This document shows, piece by piece, positions 46,029 through 54,595 of a stretch of DNA of 64,000 nt. The notes below the pieces were generated by a model that saw only the letters and a program-made list of their open reading frames with translations, was not told the origin of the DNA and made no database searches. The translations under genes were made by a program, and so were the position numbers. The first letter of the stretch is position 1, and each line of letters begins with the position of its first letter. This stretch comes from Arthrobacter frigidicola (GTDB taxonomy: Bacteria > Actinomycetota > Actinomycetes > Actinomycetales > Micrococcaceae), in assembly GCA_003602285.1 (NCBI GenBank), contig QZVU01000001.1:868001-932000 (forward strand), in the 5' to 3' direction.

Positions 46029-47108
46029 TCAGCGGCTCCGGTGCTCCTTGATCGCCGCCTCGGCCGCATCGATCAGCTGTCGGGCCGAGCGGTCCCAGGT
46101 GTAGGTGGCGGCCTGGGCCAGCCCGTCCGCCGACGCCCGGGCCCACCGCCCGGCGGAGCCCAGCGTGCGGACGGCGTCGGTGAGCGCCGACGGGTCATCC
46201 GGGTCGACCAGGAGGGCCGCCCCGCCGCCCACCTCCCGGAAGATCGGGATGTCGCTGGCGATGACCGGGGTTCCCGCCGCCATCGCCTCGATCACCGGCA
46301 GCCCGTAGCCCTCGGCCTTCGACAGCGTGATCAGCGCCGTCGCGGTGGCCAGGAGCCGGTTGTATTCTTCGTCGCTGACGCCATTGTGGAAAACGACAGT
46401 GGCGCCGGCCGGGACCCGAGCCTCAAGTTCGGCCCGACGTTCGCCCGTGATCCTGCTGAGCAGGTGCAGCGTGTACTCCCCGAGCCCGGCCATTCCCGCG
46501 AGCAGCGTTTCGACATTCTTGTAGGGCATGAACGAGCCCATGTAGAGGAGGGATTTCTCCGGTTCGACCGCTGGGTCGCGGACGACGGCGGCCTCCTGCG
46601 GGGCGTTGCCGACAATGTGAACGGGCCGCCGGGTCAGGGCGTTCTCCCGGATCAGGGAGGCGGTGGTCTCGGAGATGGTCGCCACGACGTCGGCGCGGTT
46701 CAGCAGCAGCCGCTGCGGCCAGTAGGCCAGGTGGTAGAGGCGCCACAGTGCCCGCACCGGCAGCGGAAGGAAGGGCGGGGGCGCGGGATTGGTGTAGTAG
46801 ATCAGGTCGTGGAGGGTCAGGATCAACGGGTACTTCCGGCCCCAGGTCCCCATGGTCTGCAGGGGGCTGACGACGACGTCGGGGCGCAGGCCGTTCACGG
46901 TCCGCGCCACCAGGAGCTCGGCGGGGGAGAGCGGGCTGTTGGCCAGGACGTACGGCACGTCGGGAAGCAAAGCCAGCTGCCGCGGATCGCTGATGAGCAT
47001 CGTAACCTCGGCCAGCTTGGAGACGGCACCGATCAGGCTTGCCCCATAGCGGCTGATCCCATCGTGGTGGTCGGTCCGCGTGAAGCGCGCATCGATGAGG
47101 ATTTTCAC
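46029..47108 (-). CDS. Glycosyltransferase family 4 protein (GT-B fold)
   Basis: 359 residues. The N-terminal domain begins MKILIDARFTRTDHHDGISRYG. The donor-binding C-terminal domain has SLLYMGSFMPYKNVETLL (near 195) and the E-x7-E signature in SKAEGYGLPVIEAMAAGTPVIASD (near 265). It moves a sugar from a nucleotide donor to an unknown acceptor, probably a lipid or glycan. It overlaps the upstream hydrolase by 4 bases and is the last gene of a three-gene operon. Confidence 0.92.
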   Translation of the reverse strand: MKILIDARFTRTDHHDGISRYGASLIGAVSKLAEVTMLISDPRQLALLPDVPYVLANSPLSPAELLVARTVNGLRPDVVVSPLQTMGTWGRKYPLILTLHDLIYYTNPAPPPFLPLPVRALWRLYHLAYWPQRLLLNRADVVATISETTASLIRENALTRRPVHIVGNAPQEAAVVRDPAVEPEKSLLYMGSFMPYKNVETLLAGMAGLGEYTLHLLSRITGERRAELEARVPAGATVVFHNGVSDEEYNRLLATATALITLSKAEGYGLPVIEAMAAGTPVIASDIPIFREVGGGAALLVDPDDPSALTDAVRTLGSAGRWARASADGLAQAATYTWDRSARQLIDAAEAAIKEHRSR

Positions 47109-48067
47109 TGCCGGCCCTCCTGCAGGAAGGCCGTGATCAGGGCCGTGGCCTCGAGCGGCTTTTCGTAGTGCACGAGGTGTCCGGTACCGGCAAGGACCTC
47201 CAGCCGCGCCCCGGGGATCATCGCCGCGAGGCGGCGCTGTCCTTCGAGGGACCCCAGGTCGTCGAGTTCGGCGGCGATCAGCAGGACCGGGCCCGTCAGG
47301 TCGGCGGCGCTGTCGCGGACCGTGGCACCGATCGAGGCCCGGAAGGCCTCGAGGACCACCCTGCGCTCCGCGAAGGCACTGAAGTAGCGGGCGTGCTGGT
47401 CATGGATGTACGCGCGCAGCGCCCGGTCCCGGGTCTTGGCCATGAAGATACTCATGACGCGCACGATCAGGGGATTGGTCAGGAGCGCCAGGCCGGGCCG
47501 TTCGGGCAGGCGGGCGCCGACGGCGTAATACAGCTCCGCTGCCCGGGACGCCAGGCGGCTCGATCCCTCGAGGGCGGGCTCGCAGATGGGGTTGACCAGG
47601 ATCAGGGCGGCGGTGCGGCCCGGGTTGTCCGCGGCGAACCGTGCCGCGATGACCGAGCCGAAGGAGTGCCCGAGCAGGACCGTCGAGGGTCCGAGTCCCA
47701 GCGCCTCGAGGCTGTGGCCGACAAAGCGGGCGTAGGCGGCAACGTCGTGCCGGCCGGCCAGCGCCTCCGACGCACCGAAGCCGGGAAGGTCGGGCACGAT
47801 CACGCGGTAGCCGGGCAGCCCCTCGACGATCCGCAGCAGCCCGTGGTGGTCGCCCCGGAAGCCGTGGACCAGGAACATCACCGGTGCCGCCGCATCCTGC
47901 AGGATCTCGGGCCGGCCGGCGGGCCCGAGCGGTGCGAAGTCCCAGTACCGCTGGAGCCTCCCCTCCCAGGGCACGGTCCGTACCTGCGCGGGCCGTGGCG
48001 CGGCAGCCGACGGGGCCGGCTCGGCCGCGGCGGGCCCGGTCCCGGCATCAGGGCCGCGGCGCGTCAC
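47105..48067 (-). CDS. Alpha/beta hydrolase
   Basis: 320 residues. The oxyanion motif is FLVHGFRGD, the nucleophile elbow LLGHSFGSVIA, and the late His is GTGHLVHYE. It has a Pro/Ala-rich N-terminal extension of about 30 residues. The acid is probably Asp in IAAELDDLGS. Substrate unknown. It overlaps its neighbours by 4 bases on each side. Confidence 0.9.
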   Translation of the reverse strand: MTRRGPDAGTGPAAAEPAPSAAAPRPAQVRTVPWEGRLQRYWDFAPLGPAGRPEILQDAAAPVMFLVHGFRGDHHGLLRIVEGLPGYRVIVPDLPGFGASEALAGRHDVAAYARFVGHSLEALGLGPSTVLLGHSFGSVIAARFAADNPGRTAALILVNPICEPALEGSSRLASRAAELYYAVGARLPERPGLALLTNPLIVRVMSIFMAKTRDRALRAYIHDQHARYFSAFAERRVVLEAFRASIGATVRDSAADLTGPVLLIAAELDDLGSLEGQRRLAAMIPGARLEVLAGTGHLVHYEKPLEATALITAFLQEGRQ

Positions 48068-48900
48068 GAGTTCACCCGGTCGGGGTGGGAGCCGAACCGC
48101 TGGCCCCGCTCCAGCCCGTCGAGGGCCGCCCGGTGGTCCGGGGCGAGGGTGAAGTCGAAGAGGTCAAGGTTTCCCTGGATCCGCTCGGCGCTGCTCGCCT
48201 TGGGGATGACGAGGTTCCCGCCGTCCAGGTGCCAGCGCAGGATCACCTGGGCCGGCGTGCGGCCCAGGTCCGCAGCGATACCGGTGATGACCGGGTCGGT
48301 CAGCACGTGGCCCCGCCCGAGGGGACTCCACGCCTGGGTGGCGATGCCATGCTCCGCGTGGAAGGCCCGGAGCTCGTGCTGCTGCAGGTAGGGGTGCACC
48401 TCGATCTGGTTCACTGCGGGCACCACCCCGGTTTCGCCGAAGAGCCGCTCGAGGTGGGGCCGCTGGAAGTTCGACACCCCAATGGCCCTCACTCTGCCGT
48501 CCCGGTAGAGCTGCTCGAGGGCCCGGTAAGTCTCCACGTACAGCCCGCGCTCGGGCAGGGGCCAGTGGATGAGGTAGAGGTCGAGATACTCAAGGCCGAG
48601 GAGCTCGAGTGAGGAGTCGAAGGCCCGGAGCGTCGAGTCATAGCCGTGGTCCCGGTTGAAGACCTTCGTGGTGACGAAGATGTCGCTGCGCTCCATTCCG
48701 CCGGCCAGCGCCCGTCGCACCGCTTCGCCCACTCCCGCCTCGTTCCCGTACATGGTGGCGGTGTCGAGGGTGCGGTAGCCGGCCTCGAGCGCCAGCGTGC
48801 AGAGGTCGGCGGTGTCGGCGGGAGGTACCTTATAGACGCCGTACCCCACGGCATCGATTTCCACGCCGTTGTTCAGGGGGACTCTGGGGGCTCGTTGCAT
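48064..48900 (-). CDS. Aldo/keto reductase (2,5-diketo-D-gluconate reductase type)
   Basis: 278 residues. The catalytic tetrad is visible: Asp and Tyr in TLDTATMYGNEAGVG, Lys in VTTKVFN and His in LIHWPLP. GVSNFQRPHLERL and the C-terminal VIPKASSAERIQGNLDLFDF form the NADPH site. It reduces an unknown aldehyde or ketone. It is the first gene of the operon with the hydrolase and glycosyltransferase. Confidence 0.94.
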   Translation of the reverse strand: MQRAPRVPLNNGVEIDAVGYGVYKVPPADTADLCTLALEAGYRTLDTATMYGNEAGVGEAVRRALAGGMERSDIFVTTKVFNRDHGYDSTLRAFDSSLELLGLEYLDLYLIHWPLPERGLYVETYRALEQLYRDGRVRAIGVSNFQRPHLERLFGETGVVPAVNQIEVHPYLQQHELRAFHAEHGIATQAWSPLGRGHVLTDPVITGIAADLGRTPAQVILRWHLDGGNLVIPKASSAERIQGNLDLFDFTLAPDHRAALDGLERGQRFGSHPDRVNS

Positions 48901-48909
48901 GGAACGACT

Positions 48910-49998
48910 CTACCGATCGGCGCGGGACGTGCCGGCCAGCCGCGCTGGAGCGCCGGGGTGGTCGTCGGCCGCGAGCTGCACCAGCCGGCGGGCGGAGGCC
49001 TCATCCAGGATCAGGTCTGTGGCGAGGCCGGCGGCCAGTGCCCCCCGCAGTCCATTGATCTTCGTCTCCCCGGACACCACGCAGATCCGGCGCCGGACCT
49101 CCCGGAGCCGGTCGAGGTCGGGCCCGGTGCTGCGCTGGTTGAGCAGGATGTCCCGGTGGCTGCCGTCCTCCCGGAAGAACATCGTGGCCACATCGCCCAC
49201 CACCTCGTCCTCGGCGAGCTGCGCGAGATCCTCCTCGTCGAGGTATCCGCCGCTGTACACGTGGCTGGGGATGCCGGCGTCGATCGAGCCGACGCCGAAG
49301 ACCGCCACCGTCATCCGGTGCTGGAGGTCCAGGATGCGCCGCACGCTGCGCTCGTTCCACATCGCCCGCTTGGTTTCGGCGTGGTCAAAGAAGGCGGGCA
49401 CGGGAAACTGCTCCACGCGGGCGCCGTAGGCCTGGCCGAAGCGCCGCAGGATCTCACTGGCGTAGGTGATGCCGGTGGTCTGGGTGTTTCCGGCCCCGTT
49501 GAGCTGCACGATCGTGCTGTCGTGGATGTCCTTGCGGGTCAGGTGGTGGCTGACCGCGCTGAGGGTGGAGCCCCAGGCGACGCCGATGATGGCATTGGAG
49601 TCCATCAGCGGGCTGATCGTGCGCGCCGCCTGGATGGCCACGCGCTCGAGTGCCTCGGAGTCGCTCACGCTGTCAGCGACCGGCACCACATGCGCCTCCA
49701 CGCCGAAGCGGCGGCGGATCTGCTGTTCAAGGACGGGTGCGCGTTCGGCGGGGTTGCTGACCGAGATCTGCACCAGGCCGGTCTGGCGGGCCAGGGACAG
49801 CAGCCGGGACACCGTGGAGCGGGAGGTCCGCAGCTCACGGGCGATGGCGTCCATCGTCAGGTCCTGCAGGTAGTACATCTGGGCCGCCCGGAGGGCGTCC
49901 CTGGAGCGGTGGCCGGCGCCTTCCCCGTCGATCGGGGTCCGGGGTGGGCGGGGGAGTTCACGGGGTTGCACGTGTCCATTCTCACCCCCTGCGTGCAC
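48910..49998 (-). CDS. SorC/DeoR-type sugar-binding transcriptional regulator, probable glycerol regulator
   Basis: 362 residues. The HTH is LTMDAIARELRTSRSTVSRLLSLARQTGLV, and the SorC sugar-phosphate domain (about 90-350) has GVAWGSTLSAV and FGVGSIDAG. GTG 49998 is the longest start; GTG 49971 is a possible alternative. It is divergent from glpD with a SorC-type operator between. By context it would respond to glycerol 3-phosphate or dihydroxyacetone phosphate; this is inference. Confidence 0.9.
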   Translation of the reverse strand: MHAGGENGHVQPRELPRPPRTPIDGEGAGHRSRDALRAAQMYYLQDLTMDAIARELRTSRSTVSRLLSLARQTGLVQISVSNPAERAPVLEQQIRRRFGVEAHVVPVADSVSDSEALERVAIQAARTISPLMDSNAIIGVAWGSTLSAVSHHLTRKDIHDSTIVQLNGAGNTQTTGITYASEILRRFGQAYGARVEQFPVPAFFDHAETKRAMWNERSVRRILDLQHRMTVAVFGVGSIDAGIPSHVYSGGYLDEEDLAQLAEDEVVGDVATMFFREDGSHRDILLNQRSTGPDLDRLREVRRRICVVSGETKINGLRGALAAGLATDLILDEASARRLVQLAADDHPGAPARLAGTSRADR

Positions 49999-50042
49999 GT
50001 TTGTGCAATCTGGTTGACTGCTATTTCCAGAGTTCGAAGAAT
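49994..50042 (+). promoter_or_regulatory. SorC-type operator and promoter of glpD
   Basis: The operator TGCAC-GTTT-GTGCA (49994-50007) is a perfect repeat of the form used by SorC-family regulators. The promoter TTGACT (50014-50019), a 17-base spacer and AAGAAT (50037-50042) follow it. The operator lies just upstream of -35 and also covers the longest start of the regulator gene, so it could serve both directions. Confidence 0.65.
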
Positions 50043-50097
50043 AGGTCAGGCAGTCCCCATCAGCAGCAAAACTTTACGGTTACGGAGTAGTGCCTTA

Positions 50098-51843
50098 ATG
50101 AACACCGTCGACAGCAACAGTGCCACCGGCAATGTCAGCGAACCGCGGACCGAGGTGAAAAAACTTCAGGAGCGCCCCCGGGCCTCGGTACTCATCATCG
50201 GCGGAGGGATCAACGGCGTCGGCACCTTCCGCGACCTTGCGCTGCAGGGCGTGGACGTTGCCCTCGTCGAGCGCGGCGATTACTCCCAGGGCGCCTCGGG
50301 CGCCTCCTCCCACATGATCCACGGCGGCATCCGGTACCTCGAGAACGGGGAGTTCCGGCTGGTGCGCGAATCCGTCGTCGAACGCAACCGCCTCCTGCGG
50401 GTCGCGCCCCACTATGTGAAGCCCCTGCAGACGACCATCCCCATCTTCAGCACCTTCTCGGGCATCCTTGCGGCCCCCATGCGCTTCCTCACCCACAAGC
50501 AGGGCAAGCCGACCGAGCGCGGCGCCTTCCTGATCAAGGTCGGGCTGAGCCTCTACGACTCCTTCTCCCGCGACGGCGGCTCGGTGCCCCGCCACAAGTT
50601 CGTCGGCCGGAAGAAGTCGCTGGCCCTCATGCCCGACCTGCGCCCCGACGTGAAGTACACCGCCACCTACTTTGACGCATCCGTTCACAACCCCGAGCGG
50701 CTCACCCTCGACGTCCTGCGTGACGGCCAGCTGGCCAATCCCGAGGCACGCGCCGTGAACTACGTCAACGCCATCGGCGCCTCCGACGACGGCGTGGTGC
50801 TGCGCGATGAACTCACCGGCACCACCTTCACCTTCGAGGCCGACGTCGTCATCAACGCCACCGGCGCCTGGGTCGACGGCACCAACGCAGCCCTCGGCGC
50901 CGGAAGCTCGTTCATGGGGGGCACCAAGGGCTCCCACATCGTCCTCGACTCCAAGGCGCTCCTTGAGGCCACCGACGGCCGCGAAATCTTCTTCGAGCAC
51001 ACCGACGGACGCATCGTGCTGATCTACCCCATGGGCGACCGCGTGCTGGTCGGCACCACCGACGTCGATGCCGACATGAGCGTTCCCGCCGTCACCACCG
51101 ACGAGGAGATCGACTACTTCTTCGACCTGGTCCACCATGTCTTCCCGACCATCAAGGTCGGCCGGGAGAACATCGTTTACAGCTTCTCCGGCGTCCGGCC
51201 GCTGCCGCGCCACGATGACACCTCGCCCGGCTTCGTCTCGCGCGACTACCGCATCGAGAAGCGCGAAGAACAGCGCGGCGGCCGCAAGGTCACAAGGCTG
51301 AGCCTCGTGGGCGGCAAGTGGACGACGTTTCGGGCGCTCTCCGAGCACCTCGCCAACGACACCCTCGCCGTACTCGGGGTCGCCCGGAAGACGTCCACGG
51401 CCAACCTCGCCATCGGCGGTGGCCAGGGCTTCCCGGCCGGCGAAAAGGCGGAAAAGCAGTGGATTGCCGCCGCGGTCCGGCCTGGCTACGACGAGGAGCG
51501 CGTCGGGGTTCTGCTCACCCGTTATGGGACGCGTGCCACCGACGTACTCGAGTTCCTTGCGCAGGGCGAAGATTCCGTGTTCAGTTCCACTAGGGAACTA
51601 AGTTCCCGGGAGGTGGAGTATATGGTGCGCAACGAGCAGGTCGGTCATCTGATCGACATCCTGATCCGCCGCACCTCGCTTGCTTTCCGTGGTCTGGTGA
51701 CCTCCGAAGTCCTGGCCGAACTGGCCGCGGTGCTCGCACCGCTGCTGGGCTGGGACAAGGATGCCGCGGCCGCCGAGATCCGCCACGCCGAGGCGGTCCT
51801 CGCCGACGCGCACCGGGTCGAGGTTCGAAGCTTGATCGCCTAG
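50098..51843 (+). CDS. glpD: Glycerol-3-phosphate dehydrogenase (FAD, aerobic)
   Basis: 581 residues from ATG 50098, with GGAG at 50084-50087. FAD motif IIGGGINGVGTFRDLALQG (near 40), QGASGASSHMIHGGIRYLE (near 75), and GKWTTFRALSEHLAND (near 415) are typical, and the helical C-terminal domain of GlpD is present. It oxidises glycerol 3-phosphate to dihydroxyacetone phosphate at the membrane. The open frame upstream belongs to the antisense of the regulator gene and is not coding. First gene of glpD-glpF-glpK. Confidence 0.95.
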   Translation: MNTVDSNSATGNVSEPRTEVKKLQERPRASVLIIGGGINGVGTFRDLALQGVDVALVERGDYSQGASGASSHMIHGGIRYLENGEFRLVRESVVERNRLLRVAPHYVKPLQTTIPIFSTFSGILAAPMRFLTHKQGKPTERGAFLIKVGLSLYDSFSRDGGSVPRHKFVGRKKSLALMPDLRPDVKYTATYFDASVHNPERLTLDVLRDGQLANPEARAVNYVNAIGASDDGVVLRDELTGTTFTFEADVVINATGAWVDGTNAALGAGSSFMGGTKGSHIVLDSKALLEATDGREIFFEHTDGRIVLIYPMGDRVLVGTTDVDADMSVPAVTTDEEIDYFFDLVHHVFPTIKVGRENIVYSFSGVRPLPRHDDTSPGFVSRDYRIEKREEQRGGRKVTRLSLVGGKWTTFRALSEHLANDTLAVLGVARKTSTANLAIGGGQGFPAGEKAEKQWIAAAVRPGYDEERVGVLLTRYGTRATDVLEFLAQGEDSVFSSTRELSSREVEYMVRNEQVGHLIDILIRRTSLAFRGLVTSEVLAELAAVLAPLLGWDKDAAAAEIRHAEAVLADAHRVEVRSLIA

Positions 51844-51864
51844 CGGAAGGTCCGCGGGGGGATC

Positions 51865-51946
51865 GGCCCCGCCGCCGTGGGCGGTGGGGCCAAGCCAACG
51901 GCAGGTGTTGCCGGGGGAAGGGGGCCGCTCAGGCGGCGGCACCTGC
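51865..51946 (+). other. Structured RNA leader between glpD and glpF
   Basis: Hairpin 1 pairs GGCCCCGCCGCC (51865-51876) with GGCGGTGGGGCC (51880-51891), with one G-T pair. A second structure is closed by GCAGGTG (51901-51907) and CACCTGC (51940-51946) and contains the small stem GCCGC-TCAG-GCGGC (51924-51937). They follow the glpD stop and precede an A/T-rich stretch leading to the glpF ribosome-binding site. They may partly terminate or stabilise the transcript. Confidence 0.5.
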
Positions 51947-51976
51947 ACATAAGTAAATACACACAAGGAGTCAAAG

Positions 51977-52723
51977 ATGTCTCTTGAAGTATTTGTTGCC
52001 GAAACGTTCGGCACCATGATTCTGTTGCTGCTCGGCTGTGGTGTCGTAGCCAACGTTGCCCTCGCAAAGACGAAGGGTAATAACGGCGGCTTCCTGATGG
52101 TTAACTTCGGCTGGGGGCTCGCTGTCTTCGCCGGCGTCTTCGTGGCGGCCCTGTCCGGCGCCCACCTGAACTTCGCCGTCACCGTGGGCCTGTGGGTGAA
52201 CGGGGACGTCGAGTCCTTCGCCCCGGGCGTGGACAAGAACTTCGGCAACGCGCTGGGTTACCTCGCCGCCCAGATGATCGGCTCGATCCTCGGTGCGATT
52301 GTTTGCTGGCTTGCCTACAAGCAGCACTTCGATGACGAGCCGGACCCCGCCAACAAGCTGGGCGTCTTCTCCACCGGTCCTGCCATCCGCTCCTCTTCCT
52401 GGAACCTCGTCACCGAGATCATCGGAACCTTCGTCCTCGTGTTCGTGATCATCGCCTTCGGTTCGACGCCGACGGGGCTTGGCCCGCTGGCCGTGGCCCT
52501 TCTCGTCGTCGGCATCGGCGCCTCCCTCGGCGGGCCCACCGGCTACGCCATCAACCCGAACCGCGACCTTGGCCCCCGCATCGCCCACGCCATCCTTCCC
52601 ATCAAGGGCAAGGGAGGCTCCGACTGGGGCTACGCCTGGGTCCCAGTGGTTGGCCCGATCATCGGCGGCATCCTCGCCGGCCTGGTCGTCCAGCTGGTCG
52701 AGTTCCCCGCGCTGCCCGCGTAG
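51977..52723 (+). CDS. glpF: Glycerol uptake facilitator (aquaporin family) with altered NPA motifs
   Basis: 248 residues, ATG 51977 with AAGGAG at 51965-51970. Six membrane helices and the two half-helices of the MIP family are present. The first NPA is N65-F66-A67 (GAHLNFAVT) and the second N193-P194-N195 (GYAINPNRDLGPR); the selectivity Arg after the second is kept. The RDLGPR element is typical of glycerol channels. By context it carries glycerol for GlpK. Confidence 0.92.
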   Translation: MSLEVFVAETFGTMILLLLGCGVVANVALAKTKGNNGGFLMVNFGWGLAVFAGVFVAALSGAHLNFAVTVGLWVNGDVESFAPGVDKNFGNALGYLAAQMIGSILGAIVCWLAYKQHFDDEPDPANKLGVFSTGPAIRSSSWNLVTEIIGTFVLVFVIIAFGSTPTGLGPLAVALLVVGIGASLGGPTGYAINPNRDLGPRIAHAILPIKGKGGSDWGYAWVPVVGPIIGGILAGLVVQLVEFPALPA

Positions 52724-52795
52724 CGCCACCGCACGCCCGCCCGGAGCCGTCCGCGCCGGGCACAAACCGACATCATCTCAACAAAGGAGTAGGAA

Positions 52796-54310
<1,515 letters not shown>

Positions 54311-54334
54311 CGCAGGATCCGCTCCGCAGCAGAG

Positions 54335-54369
54335 GCGCCCGTCCACCAGCGGTACCGGTGGACGGGCGC
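54335..54369 (+). terminator. Terminator of the glp operon
   Basis: Perfect 13-bp stem GCGCCCGTCCACC (54335-54347) and GGTGGACGGGCGC (54357-54369), 9-base loop, followed by TTCT. It starts 25 bases after the glpK stop. Confidence 0.8.
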
Positions 54370-54429
54370 TTCTGTGCTCCTGCAGCGAAATCGCCGGGGG
54401 AGCATGGAGTTCTGCGCTAAGGTTGTTCC

Positions 54430-54456
54430 ATGTCAACTCGGCGACTTCTTCCCTAG
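54430..54456 (+). CDS. Putative leuS leader peptide MSTRRLLP
   Basis: Eight codons: ATG TCA ACT CGG CGA CTT CTT CCC and stop TAG. The two adjacent leucine codons are CTT, which is rare in this high-GC genome. A -10-like TAAGGT (54418-54423) lies 6 bases before the ATG, so the peptide would start at the 5' end of the mRNA. The stop touches the first of two hairpins that precede leuS. This is the layout of a leucine attenuator. Too short for homology; the inference rests on position, codons and structure. Confidence 0.65.
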   Translation: MSTRRLLP

Positions 54457-54504
54457 CCGCACGCGATCAGCGTGCGGCGGCCCCTCCCTGGACGAGGGGC
54501 TTTT
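54456..54504 (+). promoter_or_regulatory. leuS attenuator: pause hairpin plus intrinsic terminator
   Basis: Hairpin 1 pairs GCCGCACGC (54456-54464) with GCGTGCGGC (54470-54478). Hairpin 2 pairs GCCCCTC (54480-54486) with GAGGGGC (54494-54500) and is followed by TTTT, giving an intrinsic terminator about 90 bases before leuS. A ribosome stalled on the two Leu codons (54445-54450) would cover the 5' arm of hairpin 1. I did not identify the antiterminator pairing with confidence. Confidence 0.65.
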
Positions 54505-54595
54505 GTGTGTCCGGGCCGGATTTCGACGCGGCCGGCACGCGGGAACGAAGAACGATGAGGCAATCGCGAAGAATGACAGGACAGGGTCAAAGACA

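Noticed and set aside
48646-50097. Upstream extension of the glpD frame across the SorC and reductase genes
   Set aside because: It is antisense to two conserved genes; ATG 50098 starts the GlpD homology and has a promoter and ribosome-binding site upstream.
54470-54540. Long-range antiterminator pairing GCGTGC with GCACGC at 54535-54540
   Set aside because: The partner lies downstream of the terminator, so it would form too late to prevent termination in a classical attenuator.
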